A stretch of DNA of 64,000 bases from Micromonospora sp045209745 (GTDB lineage: Bacteria > Actinomycetota > Actinomycetes > Mycobacteriales > Micromonosporaceae): the NCBI RefSeq assembly GCF_045209745.1, contig NZ_CP109273.1, positions 6,758,001 through 6,822,000 of the forward strand, read 5' to 3'. This document shows positions 49,239 through 57,963 of the stretch, piece by piece; the first letter of the stretch is position 1; each line of letters opens with the position of its first letter. Below the pieces are notes generated by a model. The model ran no database searches and was not told the origin of the DNA. It saw only the letters and a program-made list of their open reading frames with translations. Both the position numbers and the translations under genes were made by a program.

Positions 49239-51868
49239 TCCGGCCGTCCCCCTGGCTGGCCGCCCTGGGCGAGGCTGGCATTGCCGCCGCCGCGCCCGCC
49301 GAGGGCGGTCTTGACCAGGTGTACGGCCGACGTGCCGCGATTGGCCGCCTCGTCGTTGACCGCTACGACGAGTCGCATCGTGCCGTTCGACGTGGGCGCG
49401 ACCACCACGACCCCGGGACGGTCCTGCGGTAGTTCTCGCCGGATCAGCTCGGCGAGTTGGCGGGGGTCACCGTCGGCGGTGTCGGTGCTGACCGCGTACG
49501 CGGTTCCGGCGATGTCCTCGGCGTTGGCGGCCACGGTTCGGGCCTGGGCTCGGGTGAGCTGGAGTTGAAGCTGTTCGGCCCGGCGCTCGGCGGCCTTGGC
49601 TCGGCTGACCAGTGCGGTGATGCGATCGGGCAGTTCCTCCCGTGGGGCGCGGAGCTGGTCGGCGAGGGTGGTGACCAGATCCCGTTCGCGGGCCAGGTAG
49701 CGGAAGGCGCCGATGCCGGTGGCGGCCTCGACGCGGCGCTGTCCGGCGCCGACGGAGGACTCGGAGGTGATGGCGAGGGCCCCGATCTGGGCGGACCGGT
49801 CGACGTGGGTGCCGCCGCAGAGTTCGCGGGACCATTCGCCGCCGATGTCGACGACGCGGACGGTGTCGTCGTAGGTCTCGCCGAACAGGGCGAGCGCGCC
49901 GAGCTGCCGGGCTTCGGGCAGGGGCATGTATCGGGCGTGGACCGGCAGGTCGTCGCGGATCGCGAGGTTGGCCACCTCCTCGACCTCGCTGCGGGTGGCC
50001 GGCGAGAGACCGCTCGGCGCGGAGAAGTCGAGCCGGAGGTAGCCGGGGCGGTTGAACGAGCCGGACTGCAACGCGCTCGGTCCGAGGACGTGCCGCAGTG
50101 CGGCGTGCACGACGTGGGTGCCGGAGTGGGCCTGCCGGGCGCCGAGTCGCCACTGCGGGTCGACCGCCGCGTGAATCTGGTCGCCGACGGCGAGGGTGCC
50201 ATCGGCGATGCGGACCTGGTGGACGACGAGACCCTTGATCGGTCGTTGGACGTCGAGCACGTCGGCCCGAACGTTGTCGCCGGTGAGGATCCCGGCGTCC
50301 GCGTGCTGGCCGCCGGACTCCGCGTAGAACGGGGTCCGGTCGAGGAACACACCGACGATCTCACCCGGCGCGGCGACGTCAAGCGGCGTTCCGCCGCTGC
50401 TCAGGAGGCCGAGGACGGTCGACTCGGTGTCGAGGGTCTGGTACGCCTGCCAGTCGGTAGGCCCGTGCGTGTCGAGCACTCGGCGGTAGGCGGACAGGTC
50501 GACGTGCCCCGCCTTGCGCGCCTGCGCGTCCGCCTTCGCCCGAGTCCGCTGGTCGGCCATCAGCCGGCGGAAACCCTCGTCGTCGACAGCGAAACCCTGC
50601 TCGGCGGCGATCTCCAGAGTCAGATCGATCGGAAAACCGTACGTGTCGTGCAGCTGGAACACCTTCGCCCCGGACAACGCGGAGCCACCCGCCGTGCGGG
50701 TCTCGGCGATCGCCGTGTCCAGGATCGTCGTGCCGGCACGCAGGGTGGACAGGAACGCCTCCTCCTCCGCGTACGCGTAATCCGCGATCCGGTCGAAGTC
50801 GCTCGCCAGCTCCGGGTACGACGGGGCCATGCAGTCCCGGGCCACCGGCAGCAACTCGGGCAGCGCCCGATCCTGCCAGCCCAGCAGCCGGATCGACCGG
50901 ATCGCCCGGCGCATGATCCGACGCAGCACGTACCCGCGACCCTCATTCGACGGAGTCACCCCGTCGCCGATCAGCATCAACGCCGTCCGCACGTGATCCG
51001 CGATCACCCGCAGCCGCACGTCGTCCGGGTGCGACTCACTCGCCACATGCCCGGAGTGCGCGCCGTACCGCTTCCCGGTCAGCTCGGCCGCCCGCGCCAG
51101 GATCGGCCGGACCTCGTCGATCTCGTAAAGGTTGTCCACACCCTGCAGGATCGAGGCCATCCGCTCCAGGCCCATGCCGGTGTCGATGTTTTTCGCCGGC
51201 AGGTCGCCCAGGATCGGGTAGTCGTCCTTGGTCGTGCCCGGGCCCCGCTCGAACTGCATGAAGACGAGGTTCCAGAACTCCATGTAGCGGTCCTCGTCGA
51301 CCGCCGGGCCACCCTCCCGGCCGTACTCCGGGCCCCGGTCGTAGAACAACTCCGAGCACGGACCGCACGGCCCGGGAATCCCCATCGACCAAAAGTTGTC
51401 CGCCTTGCCCCGACGGACGATCCGCTCGGGCGGCACCCCCACCGACCGCCAGATCTCGTACGCCTCGTCGTCGTCGAGGTACACCGTCGGCCAGACACGT
51501 TCCGGGTCCAGCCCGTACCCGCCGTCGGCCTGCGACTTCGTGACCAGGTCCCAGGCGAGGGGGATCGCGCCGGCCTTGAAGTAGTCACCGAAGGAGAAGT
51601 TGCCGTTCATCTGGAAGAACGTGCCGTGCCGGCTGGTCTTACCGACCTCGTCGATGTCCGGCGTGCGGATGCACTTCTGCACACTCACCGCCCGCTGGTA
51701 CGCGGGAGTCTGCTGACCCAGGAAATACGGCACGAACTGCACCATGCCGGCATTGACGAACAACAGGTTCGGGTCGCTGATGGCGGGCAGCGGAGCGGAC
51801 GGCACCACGGTGTGGCCATTCGCCTCGAAGTGCGCGAGGTACCGCCGCTTGATCTCCGCCGTCCGCAC
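49193..51868 (-). CDS. alaS: Alanyl-tRNA synthetase (probable second copy)
   Basis: An 891-residue class II synthetase. Aminoacylation domain (EIKRRYLAHFEANGHTVVPS; FVNAGMVQFVPYFLG; KTSRHGTFFQMNGNFSFGDY), then an editing domain with HSGTHVVHAAL and LCGGTHVDRSAQIG (zinc ligands kept), and a C-Ala end (ALGGRGGGNASLAQGGQPGG). All active-site motifs look intact. It is not in the usual housekeeping alaS context but divergent from def-tsaD with a Nur-type operator between, suggesting a stress or metal-responsive paralogue; whether another alaS exists is not visible here. GTG 51868 follows GGGGAG. Confidence 0.9.
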   Translation of the reverse strand: MRTAEIKRRYLAHFEANGHTVVPSAPLPAISDPNLLFVNAGMVQFVPYFLGQQTPAYQRAVSVQKCIRTPDIDEVGKTSRHGTFFQMNGNFSFGDYFKAGAIPLAWDLVTKSQADGGYGLDPERVWPTVYLDDDEAYEIWRSVGVPPERIVRRGKADNFWSMGIPGPCGPCSELFYDRGPEYGREGGPAVDEDRYMEFWNLVFMQFERGPGTTKDDYPILGDLPAKNIDTGMGLERMASILQGVDNLYEIDEVRPILARAAELTGKRYGAHSGHVASESHPDDVRLRVIADHVRTALMLIGDGVTPSNEGRGYVLRRIMRRAIRSIRLLGWQDRALPELLPVARDCMAPSYPELASDFDRIADYAYAEEEAFLSTLRAGTTILDTAIAETRTAGGSALSGAKVFQLHDTYGFPIDLTLEIAAEQGFAVDDEGFRRLMADQRTRAKADAQARKAGHVDLSAYRRVLDTHGPTDWQAYQTLDTESTVLGLLSSGGTPLDVAAPGEIVGVFLDRTPFYAESGGQHADAGILTGDNVRADVLDVQRPIKGLVVHQVRIADGTLAVGDQIHAAVDPQWRLGARQAHSGTHVVHAALRHVLGPSALQSGSFNRPGYLRLDFSAPSGLSPATRSEVEEVANLAIRDDLPVHARYMPLPEARQLGALALFGETYDDTVRVVDIGGEWSRELCGGTHVDRSAQIGALAITSESSVGAGQRRVEAATGIGAFRYLARERDLVTTLADQLRAPREELPDRITALVSRAKAAERRAEQLQLQLTRAQARTVAANAEDIAGTAYAVSTDTADGDPRQLAELIRRELPQDRPGVVVVAPTSNGTMRLVVAVNDEAANRGTSAVHLVKTALGGRGGGNASLAQGGQPGGRPDQVVDLVRDLLRSVG

Positions 51869-51883
51869 CAGACCACTCCCCTA

Positions 51884-51917
51884 CTGCCATAGTTTTGCAA
51901 TTGCATAATATGGGCAG
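51884..51917. promoter_or_regulatory. Back-to-back Nur-type boxes between alaS and def
   Basis: CTGCCATAGTTTTGCAA (51884-51900) and, directly joined, TTGCATAATATGGGCAG (51901-51917) form an imperfect 34-bp dyad. Each half has the TGCC(A/C)-N5-(T/A)TGCAA layout of the box upstream of sod. The site covers the 5' side of both genes and ends 2 bp before the def ATG. Confidence 0.6.
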
Positions 51918-51919
51918 CT

Positions 51920-52474
51920 ATGGAGAGGCATGTCGGCACCCCGCGACCGATCACCCGTTACGGCACCCCGGTCCTGCACCGCCGGTGCACCCCGGTGACC
52001 GTGTTCAACGACGCGCTCGCCGCGCTCGTCGACGACATGTTCGTCAGCATGTACGCCGCCAACGGGGTCGGCCTCGCCGCCAACCAGATCGGCGTCGACG
52101 CCCGGATCTTCGTCGTCGACTGCCCCGACGCCACCAACACCCACACCATCGCCCACGTGATCAACCCGGTGCTGCACCTGCCCGAACAGCGGGAACTAGT
52201 GATCGACTCCGAGGGCTGCCTGTCCGTGCCGGGGCAACGTGCCGACCTGGCCCGAGCCGCCACCGCCGCCGTCACCGGCGTCGACCTGCACGGCGAGCCC
52301 ATCCACTTGGACGGCACCGGCACCCTCGCCCGATGCTTCCAGCACGAGGTCGACCACCTCGACGGCCTCGCCTACGTCGACCGGCTGCCCGTCAAACTGC
52401 GCAAACACCTCCTCGCGGCCAGCGCCGAACACCCCGGCGTCGGCGCTGGCGTCCACCAGGGCACCGAGGCGTGA
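51920..52474 (+). CDS. def: Peptide deformylase
   Basis: A 184-residue deformylase with the three family motifs: GVGLAANQ, EGCLSVP and QHEVDHLDG (Cys and two His metal ligands, catalytic Glu). It removes the formyl group from nascent proteins; the native metal is usually Fe(II), replaceable by nickel. ATG 51920 has no clear ribosome-binding site because the Nur-type dyad occupies that place; a leaderless or short-leader message is likely. It is coupled to tsaD by GTGA. Confidence 0.92.
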   Translation: MERHVGTPRPITRYGTPVLHRRCTPVTVFNDALAALVDDMFVSMYAANGVGLAANQIGVDARIFVVDCPDATNTHTIAHVINPVLHLPEQRELVIDSEGCLSVPGQRADLARAATAAVTGVDLHGEPIHLDGTGTLARCFQHEVDHLDGLAYVDRLPVKLRKHLLAASAEHPGVGAGVHQGTEA

Positions 52475-53508
52475 CGGTCGTCCTGGGCATCGAGACGTCC
52501 TGCGACGAGACCGGCGTCGGCATCGTCGCCGACGGCGTCCTGCTCGGTGACGCGCTCGCCACGAGCATGGACGAACACGCCCGCTTCGGTGGAGTGGTTC
52601 CCGAGATCGCCGCCCGAGCCCACCTGCACGCCATCACCCCCATGGTCGAACACGCGCTGGACCAGGCCGGGATCAGCTTCGCCGACATCGGCGCGGTCGC
52701 CGCCACCGCCGGTCCCGGGCTCGCCACCGCCGTCCAGGTCGGCCTCGCCGCCGGCAAGGCATACGCGCTGAGCCTCGGCGTCCCCCTCTACGGCGTGCAC
52801 CACCTCGCTGGCCACGCCGCCGTCGACGTCCTCGAACACGGGCCGCTGCCGGCCCGATGCGTCGCCCTCATCGTCTCCGGCGGGCACACGAGCCTGCTGC
52901 TGATCGGCGACCTCGCCCGCGACCCCGTCGTGCACCTCGGCGACACCGTCGACGACGCCGCCGGTGAGGCATTCGACAAGGTCGCCCGCCTACTCGGCCT
53001 GCCCTACCCCGGCGGGCCGGTCATCGACCGGATCGCCCGCGACGGCGACCCGAACGCCATCAAGTTTCCCCGCCCGATGACCGGCCCGCAGGACCCGCCC
53101 TACCGGTTCTCGTTCTCCGGGCTCAAGACCGCCGTCGCCCGCTGGGTCGAACAACACAGTGACCGGCCACTGCCCGTCGCCGACGTCGCCGCGTCGTTCC
53201 AGGAGGCCGTCGCCGACACCCTCACCCGCAAGGCCCTCACCGCCTGCCGGGACCACCAGGCGGACACGCTGCTCCTCGTTGGCGGTGTCGCCGCCAACAG
53301 TCGGGTACGCGGCCTCGCCGAACAACGCTGCGCCGCCGCCGGCATCCACCTGCGGGTGCCGTCACCACGCCTGTGCACCGACAACGGCGCGATGATCGCC
53401 GCCGTCGGGGACCTGCTCGTCCGCGCCGACGTCTGCCCCAGCCGGCTCGACCTGGGCCCCGACCCGTCCGCCGTGCTGCGCGGCGCACTACTGCACGACC
53501 CCCGGTAG
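52471..53508 (+). CDS. tsaD: tRNA N6-threonylcarbamoyladenosine transferase TsaD (probable paralogue)
   Basis: A 345-residue Kae1/TsaD protein: LGIETSCDETGVGIV phosphate-binding start, metal-binding HHLAGH near residue 110, SGGHTSLLLIGD, GEAFDKVARLLGLPYPGGP, SFSGLKTA and GGVAANSRVR. It transfers threonylcarbamoyl to A37 of ANN-decoding tRNAs together with TsaB/TsaE, which are not encoded here. GTG 52471 overlaps the def stop. Lacking the usual tsaB-rimI neighbours, it may be a second copy. Its last 35 bp before the stop are repeated at 54697. Confidence 0.9.
   Translation: MTVVLGIETSCDETGVGIVADGVLLGDALATSMDEHARFGGVVPEIAARAHLHAITPMVEHALDQAGISFADIGAVAATAGPGLATAVQVGLAAGKAYALSLGVPLYGVHHLAGHAAVDVLEHGPLPARCVALIVSGGHTSLLLIGDLARDPVVHLGDTVDDAAGEAFDKVARLLGLPYPGGPVIDRIARDGDPNAIKFPRPMTGPQDPPYRFSFSGLKTAVARWVEQHSDRPLPVADVAASFQEAVADTLTRKALTACRDHQADTLLLVGGVAANSRVRGLAEQRCAAAGIHLRVPSPRLCTDNGAMIAAVGDLLVRADVCPSRLDLGPDPSAVLRGALLHDPR
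53460..53494 (+). repeat. 35-bp direct repeat, copy 1 (tsaD 3' end)
   Basis: Starts cgacccgtccgcc and ends gcgcactactgc; identical to 54697-54731. It codes for the C-terminal residues of TsaD. The pair encloses 1.2 kb with fetB and an IS110 fragment, an arrangement like att sites of an element integrated at a gene's 3' end. Confidence 0.9.
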
Positions 53509-53641
53509 GCAGCGCCAGGGCGCAGCGCCAGCGATGACATGTTCACCGGCATGCCGGCCGTTGCGGCTGTTGCGCCGCGACAGCGCGCTGGCAATCATGG
53601 TTTGCTTCAGTGCCTTGCGACCGTAGCGGCATCGGACGATA

Positions 53642-54409
53642 TCAACGGCTGAGCCCGGGGTTCAATCTGGCGGGATGGAGACGGCCACGGGCCACCAACT
53701 CGACGGTGAGGACGACGGCGACGGCCTCCACAGCGAGGAGCCCGACGAGAACGACCAACTGCGTCACTCCGGCGGCGAGCGGGCTCGCTCCACCCAGCAG
53801 CACCCCGACGAACGCGCCGGGCAGGGTCACCAGGCCCACCGTCCGGGTCTGGTCGAGTGCCGGGACCAACGCTTGTCCGGCCGCCGGACGGCACACCAAC
53901 AGCACGGCATCACGAGGCAGCAAACCCAGGGCCAGGCCAGCCTCCACCTCGCCACGCCGGTTGGTCAGCTCGTCCACCGCCCGCCGCCCGGCCAACGAGG
54001 TCGCAGTCATCGCCCCGCCGATCAGAATCCCCGCGACCGGGATGATCGCGATGCCACGCATCGGCACCAAGCCCGCCAACAGCAGCCCCGCCACCACCGC
54101 CATGCTGCCCACCACGATCGGCACACCGGCCCACCACCCCCGGCTGCCGCCCGTGACACGCCGACCGGACGTGCCCGCAGCCACACCACACATCAGCAGG
54201 ACAAACGCGGCCGTGGCCCACAGCGACACCACGATGCCCGCGATCAGCAACGACACGGCACCCAGTTGGATCGCAGCACGAACAGCAGCGACCAGCACCT
54301 GCCGACCGTGGCCCAGCTTCCCGAGGGTCACCACGATCGCCGCCACGAGGGCCAGCACGACCAGCGCAACGCCGAGCTTCGGACCGACCACGAGCATCGT
54401 CGAGGACAT
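53642..54409 (-). CDS. fetB: FetB/YbbM-type (UPF0014) transporter permease
   Basis: A 255-residue protein with seven membrane helices. UPF0014 landmarks are the GHGRQVLVAAVRAAIQLGAV stretch, PVAGILIGGAMTATSLAGRR and TVGLVTLPGAFVGVLLGGASP. The E. coli member FetB, with the ATPase FetA, exports iron. No ATPase is adjacent, so it would need one from elsewhere. ATG 54409 has a weak ribosome-binding site. It lies inside the segment bracketed by the tsaD repeat. Confidence 0.8.
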   Translation of the reverse strand: MSSTMLVVGPKLGVALVVLALVAAIVVTLGKLGHGRQVLVAAVRAAIQLGAVSLLIAGIVVSLWATAAFVLLMCGVAAGTSGRRVTGGSRGWWAGVPIVVGSMAVVAGLLLAGLVPMRGIAIIPVAGILIGGAMTATSLAGRRAVDELTNRRGEVEAGLALGLLPRDAVLLVCRPAAGQALVPALDQTRTVGLVTLPGAFVGVLLGGASPLAAGVTQLVVLVGLLAVEAVAVVLTVELVARGRLHPARLNPGLSR

Positions 54410-54472
54410 TCGATCATTGTCCGTCCAGCCCAGCCAGGGGCGCAGGGGCCGCCTCACTAAGGGGCAGGTCGC

Positions 54473-54696
54473 CAGGACCTGCTCAGCAAAGTCCGCCGCC
54501 TCGACCGGCGCATCACCGAGGCAACAACAACCCTGACCGCCGCCGTCACGGCCTCTGGCACCACCCTCACCGAGCTACGCGGCATCGGAAACGTGACCGC
54601 GGTGAAGAACCTGGCCCGCGCCGGCGTCGTCGGCAGATTCCGGTCGGAGTCCGCGATCGCCTCGTACTGCGGTGCCGCGCTGACAGACATCTCGCC
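54473..54696 (+). pseudogene. IS110-family transposase fragment
   Basis: The frame reads LLSKVRRLDRRITEATTTLT, LTELRGIGNVTAVKNLARAG and VGRFRSESAIASYCGAALTD, the region around the start of the Transposase_20 (IS116/IS110/IS902) domain. There is no start codon or N-terminal RuvC-like domain, and it stops at 54697 where copy 2 of the tsaD repeat begins. It differs in sequence from the complete IS110 transposase at 62585. Confidence 0.78.
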
Positions 54697-54731
54697 GACC
54701 CGTCCGCCGTGCTGCGCGGCGCACTACTGCC
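54697..54731 (+). repeat. 35-bp direct repeat, copy 2
   Basis: Identical to the tsaD 3' end (53460-53494). Here it directly follows the IS110 fragment and is not part of a tsaD gene. Confidence 0.9.
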
Positions 54732-54750
54732 TGGCCCCAGCGGCCCCCCG

Positions 54751-55113
54751 TCAGCCGCTCGGCGCGAGGGGCACGTTCGTGTAGATCGTGATGCCCTCGC
54801 CGGTTCCCAACCTCTGCCACCCGGCAGCGTCATAGAAGGCCGTCGTTCCGGGGATCGTCGGCACGGTCAGCAGCCACGCCGGACGGTCACCAACCAGAGT
54901 GTCGAGTAGCCGCCGACCGAGACCACCGCGGCGGGCATTCGGCGCGACAGCAAACTCGCCCACCTCGAAAGGGCCGGACAACCCGGTGATGGCACTGGAC
55001 CCCAGAACCGAGCGCACCTGACCGTAGGAGCGGTCGCTGGGGAACGGGGTCGGAGTGGTGTAGCCCAACGCGAACCCAGTCACTACAACCCCGCGCAGGG
55101 CACTGTCGAAGGA
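54751..55113 (-). pseudogene. GNAT acetyltransferase lacking its N-terminal part
   Basis: The frame reads VVVTGFALGYTTPTPFPSDR, VGEFAVAPNARRGGLGRRLL and TTAFYDAAGWQRLG: strands 3-4, acetyl-CoA loop (RRGGLG) and last strands of a GNAT protein. The first 50-60 residues expected of such enzymes are missing; upstream sequence is the metE riboswitch region. A short product from an internal GTG is possible. Probably cut down by rearrangement near the repeat. Confidence 0.6.
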
Positions 55114-55304
55114 TGGCGCTTCGGCTCCGGGCAGGCGCCGTCCATCTCCCCGCCGTAGCGGGCCTCGGTCGGGAGTCCGGGCACCCGGACTCCCGACCGG
55201 TCCGGTGCTGGACGGACGACAGGAAAAGCTGCCGATGACTGCGGCCCGGGGAATCAGCTCGCAGGCCGTACGATGGTCGGCAGTGCTGGTTCGCCGCACC
55301 ATCA

Positions 55305-55500
55305 TGGTGTGGCGTCGTAAGAGGGAACCCGGTGCAAGACCGGGACTGCCCCGCAGCGGTGAGTGGGAACGACAGCCGTCATACGCACTGGACGCGTGAG
55401 CGTCTGGGAAGCGACGGCCAGTAGGAGATCGGTTCACGCCGGTCGCGCCCGCGAGTCCGAAGACCTGCCCGCACCGCGTACGCGTCCGCGTACGCCGCCA
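55305..55500 (+). promoter_or_regulatory. Cobalamin riboswitch upstream of metE
   Basis: Core AGAGGGAACCCGGTGCAAGA, CCGGGACTGCCCCGCAGCGG, GAAGCGACGGCCAGTAGGAG, and the 3' strand GCGAGTCCGAAGACCTGCCC (55451-55470). Directly after it is a perfect 9-bp hairpin GCGTACGCG-tc-CGCGTACGC (55476-55495), a candidate expression platform. When B12 is plentiful, transcription or translation of metE should fall because MetH can work. Confidence 0.92.
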
Positions 55501-55603
55501 CCGGCCTCTCGGGAGGGCCTGGGCGAGGCCCGGTCGTCAGCCGGTGCCCTGCCGTTCTTCCCGTGTGGTCGAGGGTCGACCTCGAGGGAAGGACACCCGT
55601 CTC

Positions 55604-57868
55604 GTGACCACACCGTTCGGGCTGAGCACCGTGCTCGGCTACCCCCGCATCGGTCCGCACCGGGAACTCAAGCACGCCGTCGAGTCCTACTGGGCGGGCC
55701 GGATCGATGCGACCGCTCTACAGGAGACCGCAGCCGGCCTGCGCGCAGAGGTGTGGCGCTCGCTGCGCGACGCCGGTCTGGACGCTGTTCCGTCGAACAC
55801 GTTCTCGTTCTACGACCAGGTGCTCGACACCACGGTCCTGATCGACGCGATCCCGGACCGTTTCCGCCACCTCGGCCTCGGTGACCTGGACACCTACTTC
55901 GCCATGGCGCGCGGTACGGAGCGGGAACCGGCTCTGGAGCTGACTAAGTGGTTCGACACCAACTACCACTACCTGGTGCCGGAGATCGGCCCGGACACGG
56001 TGTTCACCGCCCGCCCCGAGAAGGCCGTGCGGGAGTACGCCGAAGCAAAGGCCCTCGGCGTCACCACGCGGCCGGTGCTGGTCGGGCCGGCGACCTACCT
56101 CCTGCTGTCAAAGGCCACCGGGAACACCCCGGAGGGGTTCCGGCCGTTTGACCGACTCGATGGCCTCGTCGCGGTCTATGCCGACATTCTCGGCACCCTG
56201 GCCGACGCCGGGGTCGCATGGGTCCAGCTCGACGAGCCCGCTTACACCGCCGACCGCACCTCGGACGAGATCGCCGCGCTGCGTGCCGCGTACCGTCAGC
56301 TCGGCAGCGTGGAACACCGGCCCCGGCTGTTCGTCGCGTCGTACTTCGGTGACCTCGGAGACGCGCTGCCGGCGCTGCTGGGCACTCCGGTCGAGGCGGT
56401 GGGCATCGACCTCGTCGCCGGGCCGGGCAACCTGAAGAGGCTCGCCGCCGCTGGGCCGCTGCGGAACAAGACGATCGTCGCGGGGCTGGTCGACGGGCGC
56501 AACATCTGGCGTACGGACCTGCGCGCCGCCACTGCGGCCGGTGCGGTACTGACCGGGCTGGCCGATCACGTCGCGGTGTCGACGTCGTGCTCGTTGCTGC
56601 ACGTGCCGGTGGACCTGGCCGCCGAACCCGACCTCGACGTCGACCTGCGTGCCCGGCTGGCGTTCGCCCGGCAGAAGGTCGACGAGGTCGTGGCCCTCGG
56701 ACGCGCCCTACGCGACGGCGTCGGCGTGCTTCCTCCTCCCCCACCCGCCGCACCGGCAGCCTGGCGAAACGACGCGGTCCGAGCCCGCCTCGACGCGCTG
56801 CGGCCCGAACACGTACGCCGGGGACCCTACGCAGAACGAGCCGCCAAGCAGCAGGCCCGACTGGACCTCCCACCGCTGCCCACCACCACCATCGGATCCT
56901 TCCCTCAGACCCCGGAACTGCGGCAGGCTCGCGCGGCGCACCGGGCCGGTCGGCTCGATGACATCGGCTACGCCGAGCGGATGCGCGCCGAGGTCGCCCA
57001 CGTCATCGCCGTGCAGGAACGACTCGGGCTGGACGTGCTGGTGCACGGCGAGCCGGAACGCAACGACATGGTGCAGTACTTCGGCGAACAGCTCGACGGG
57101 TTCGCCGCCACGGCCAACGGCTGGGTGCAGTCGTACGGCTCCCGGTGCGTACGCCCACCCATCATCCACGGCGACGTCACCCGCACCGGGCCGATGACCG
57201 TCGCCTGGTCCACCTATGCGCAGTCACTGACGAACCGACCGGTCAAGGGCATGCTCACCGGACCGGTGACGATCCTGGCCTGGTCGTTCGTCCGCACCGA
57301 CCAACCCCTCGCCGACACCGCCAACCAGGTCGCTCTCGCACTGCGCGACGAGGCCCGCGATCTGGAAGCCGCCGGCATCCGCATCATCCAGGTCGACGAG
57401 CCCGCCCTGCGGGAGACACTGCCGCTGCGCCGGGTCGCGCAGCGCGCCTACCTGGACTGGGCGGTCAGGGCGTTCCGGCTCGCCACCAGCGGGGTCGCCG
57501 ACGCCACCCAGATCCACACGCACCTGTGCTACTCCGAGTTCGGCGAGGTACTGCCCGCGATCGACGCCCTCGACGCCGACGTCACCAGCATCGAAGCGTC
57601 CCGGTCGAAGATGGAGATTCTCGACGATCTGCGCACCACCGGCTACGAACGGGGTGTCGGCCCCGGCGTTTACGACATCCACTCCCCCCGCGTACCGGAA
57701 CAGGCGGAGGTCACCGACGCGCTACGCCGCGCCGTCGCGGCGGTGCCCGCCGACCGGCTCTGGGCCAACCCCGACTGCGGCCTCAAGACCCGCGGCTACC
57801 CGGAAATCGAGCAGGCCCTGACCCGCCTCGTCGCCGCCGCCGCCGATATCCGCAGCACGCTCAGCTGA
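55604..57868 (+). CDS. metE: Cobalamin-independent methionine synthase
   Basis: A 754-residue double-barrel protein: N-terminal barrel start TVLGYPRIGPHRELKHAVES; C-terminal catalytic barrel with TTTIGSFPQTPELR, VHGEPERNDMVQYFGE, and the zinc ligands in HTHLCYSEFGEV (His, Cys), the Glu region and NPDCGLKTRG (Cys). It moves the methyl group of methyltetrahydrofolate polyglutamate to homocysteine. GTG 55604 has GAGGGAAGGA upstream. B12-riboswitch control makes it the backup for MetH when corrinoid is scarce. Confidence 0.95.
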   Translation: MTTPFGLSTVLGYPRIGPHRELKHAVESYWAGRIDATALQETAAGLRAEVWRSLRDAGLDAVPSNTFSFYDQVLDTTVLIDAIPDRFRHLGLGDLDTYFAMARGTEREPALELTKWFDTNYHYLVPEIGPDTVFTARPEKAVREYAEAKALGVTTRPVLVGPATYLLLSKATGNTPEGFRPFDRLDGLVAVYADILGTLADAGVAWVQLDEPAYTADRTSDEIAALRAAYRQLGSVEHRPRLFVASYFGDLGDALPALLGTPVEAVGIDLVAGPGNLKRLAAAGPLRNKTIVAGLVDGRNIWRTDLRAATAAGAVLTGLADHVAVSTSCSLLHVPVDLAAEPDLDVDLRARLAFARQKVDEVVALGRALRDGVGVLPPPPPAAPAAWRNDAVRARLDALRPEHVRRGPYAERAAKQQARLDLPPLPTTTIGSFPQTPELRQARAAHRAGRLDDIGYAERMRAEVAHVIAVQERLGLDVLVHGEPERNDMVQYFGEQLDGFAATANGWVQSYGSRCVRPPIIHGDVTRTGPMTVAWSTYAQSLTNRPVKGMLTGPVTILAWSFVRTDQPLADTANQVALALRDEARDLEAAGIRIIQVDEPALRETLPLRRVAQRAYLDWAVRAFRLATSGVADATQIHTHLCYSEFGEVLPAIDALDADVTSIEASRSKMEILDDLRTTGYERGVGPGVYDIHSPRVPEQAEVTDALRRAVAAVPADRLWANPDCGLKTRGYPEIEQALTRLVAAAADIRSTLS

Positions 57869-57874
57869 GCGAAC

Positions 57875-57904
57875 GGTGGGGCGGCGGCCTGCCGCCGCCC
57901 CACC
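57875..57904 (+). terminator. metE terminator hairpin
   Basis: ggtggggcggcggc and gccgccgccccacc form a perfect 14-bp stem with a 2-nt centre, 6 bp after the metE stop. It is GC-only, without a U tract. Confidence 0.85.
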
Positions 57905-57963
57905 GCGGCCCCTGGCAACGCTCCGCCGCCGATATCCGCCTTGACCACTCGGGCACGGCAGCG

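Noticed and set aside
54751..55437. A 228-residue GNAT protein
   Set aside because: Only the C-terminal 120 residues resemble GNAT; the rest is the reverse complement of the metE riboswitch region.
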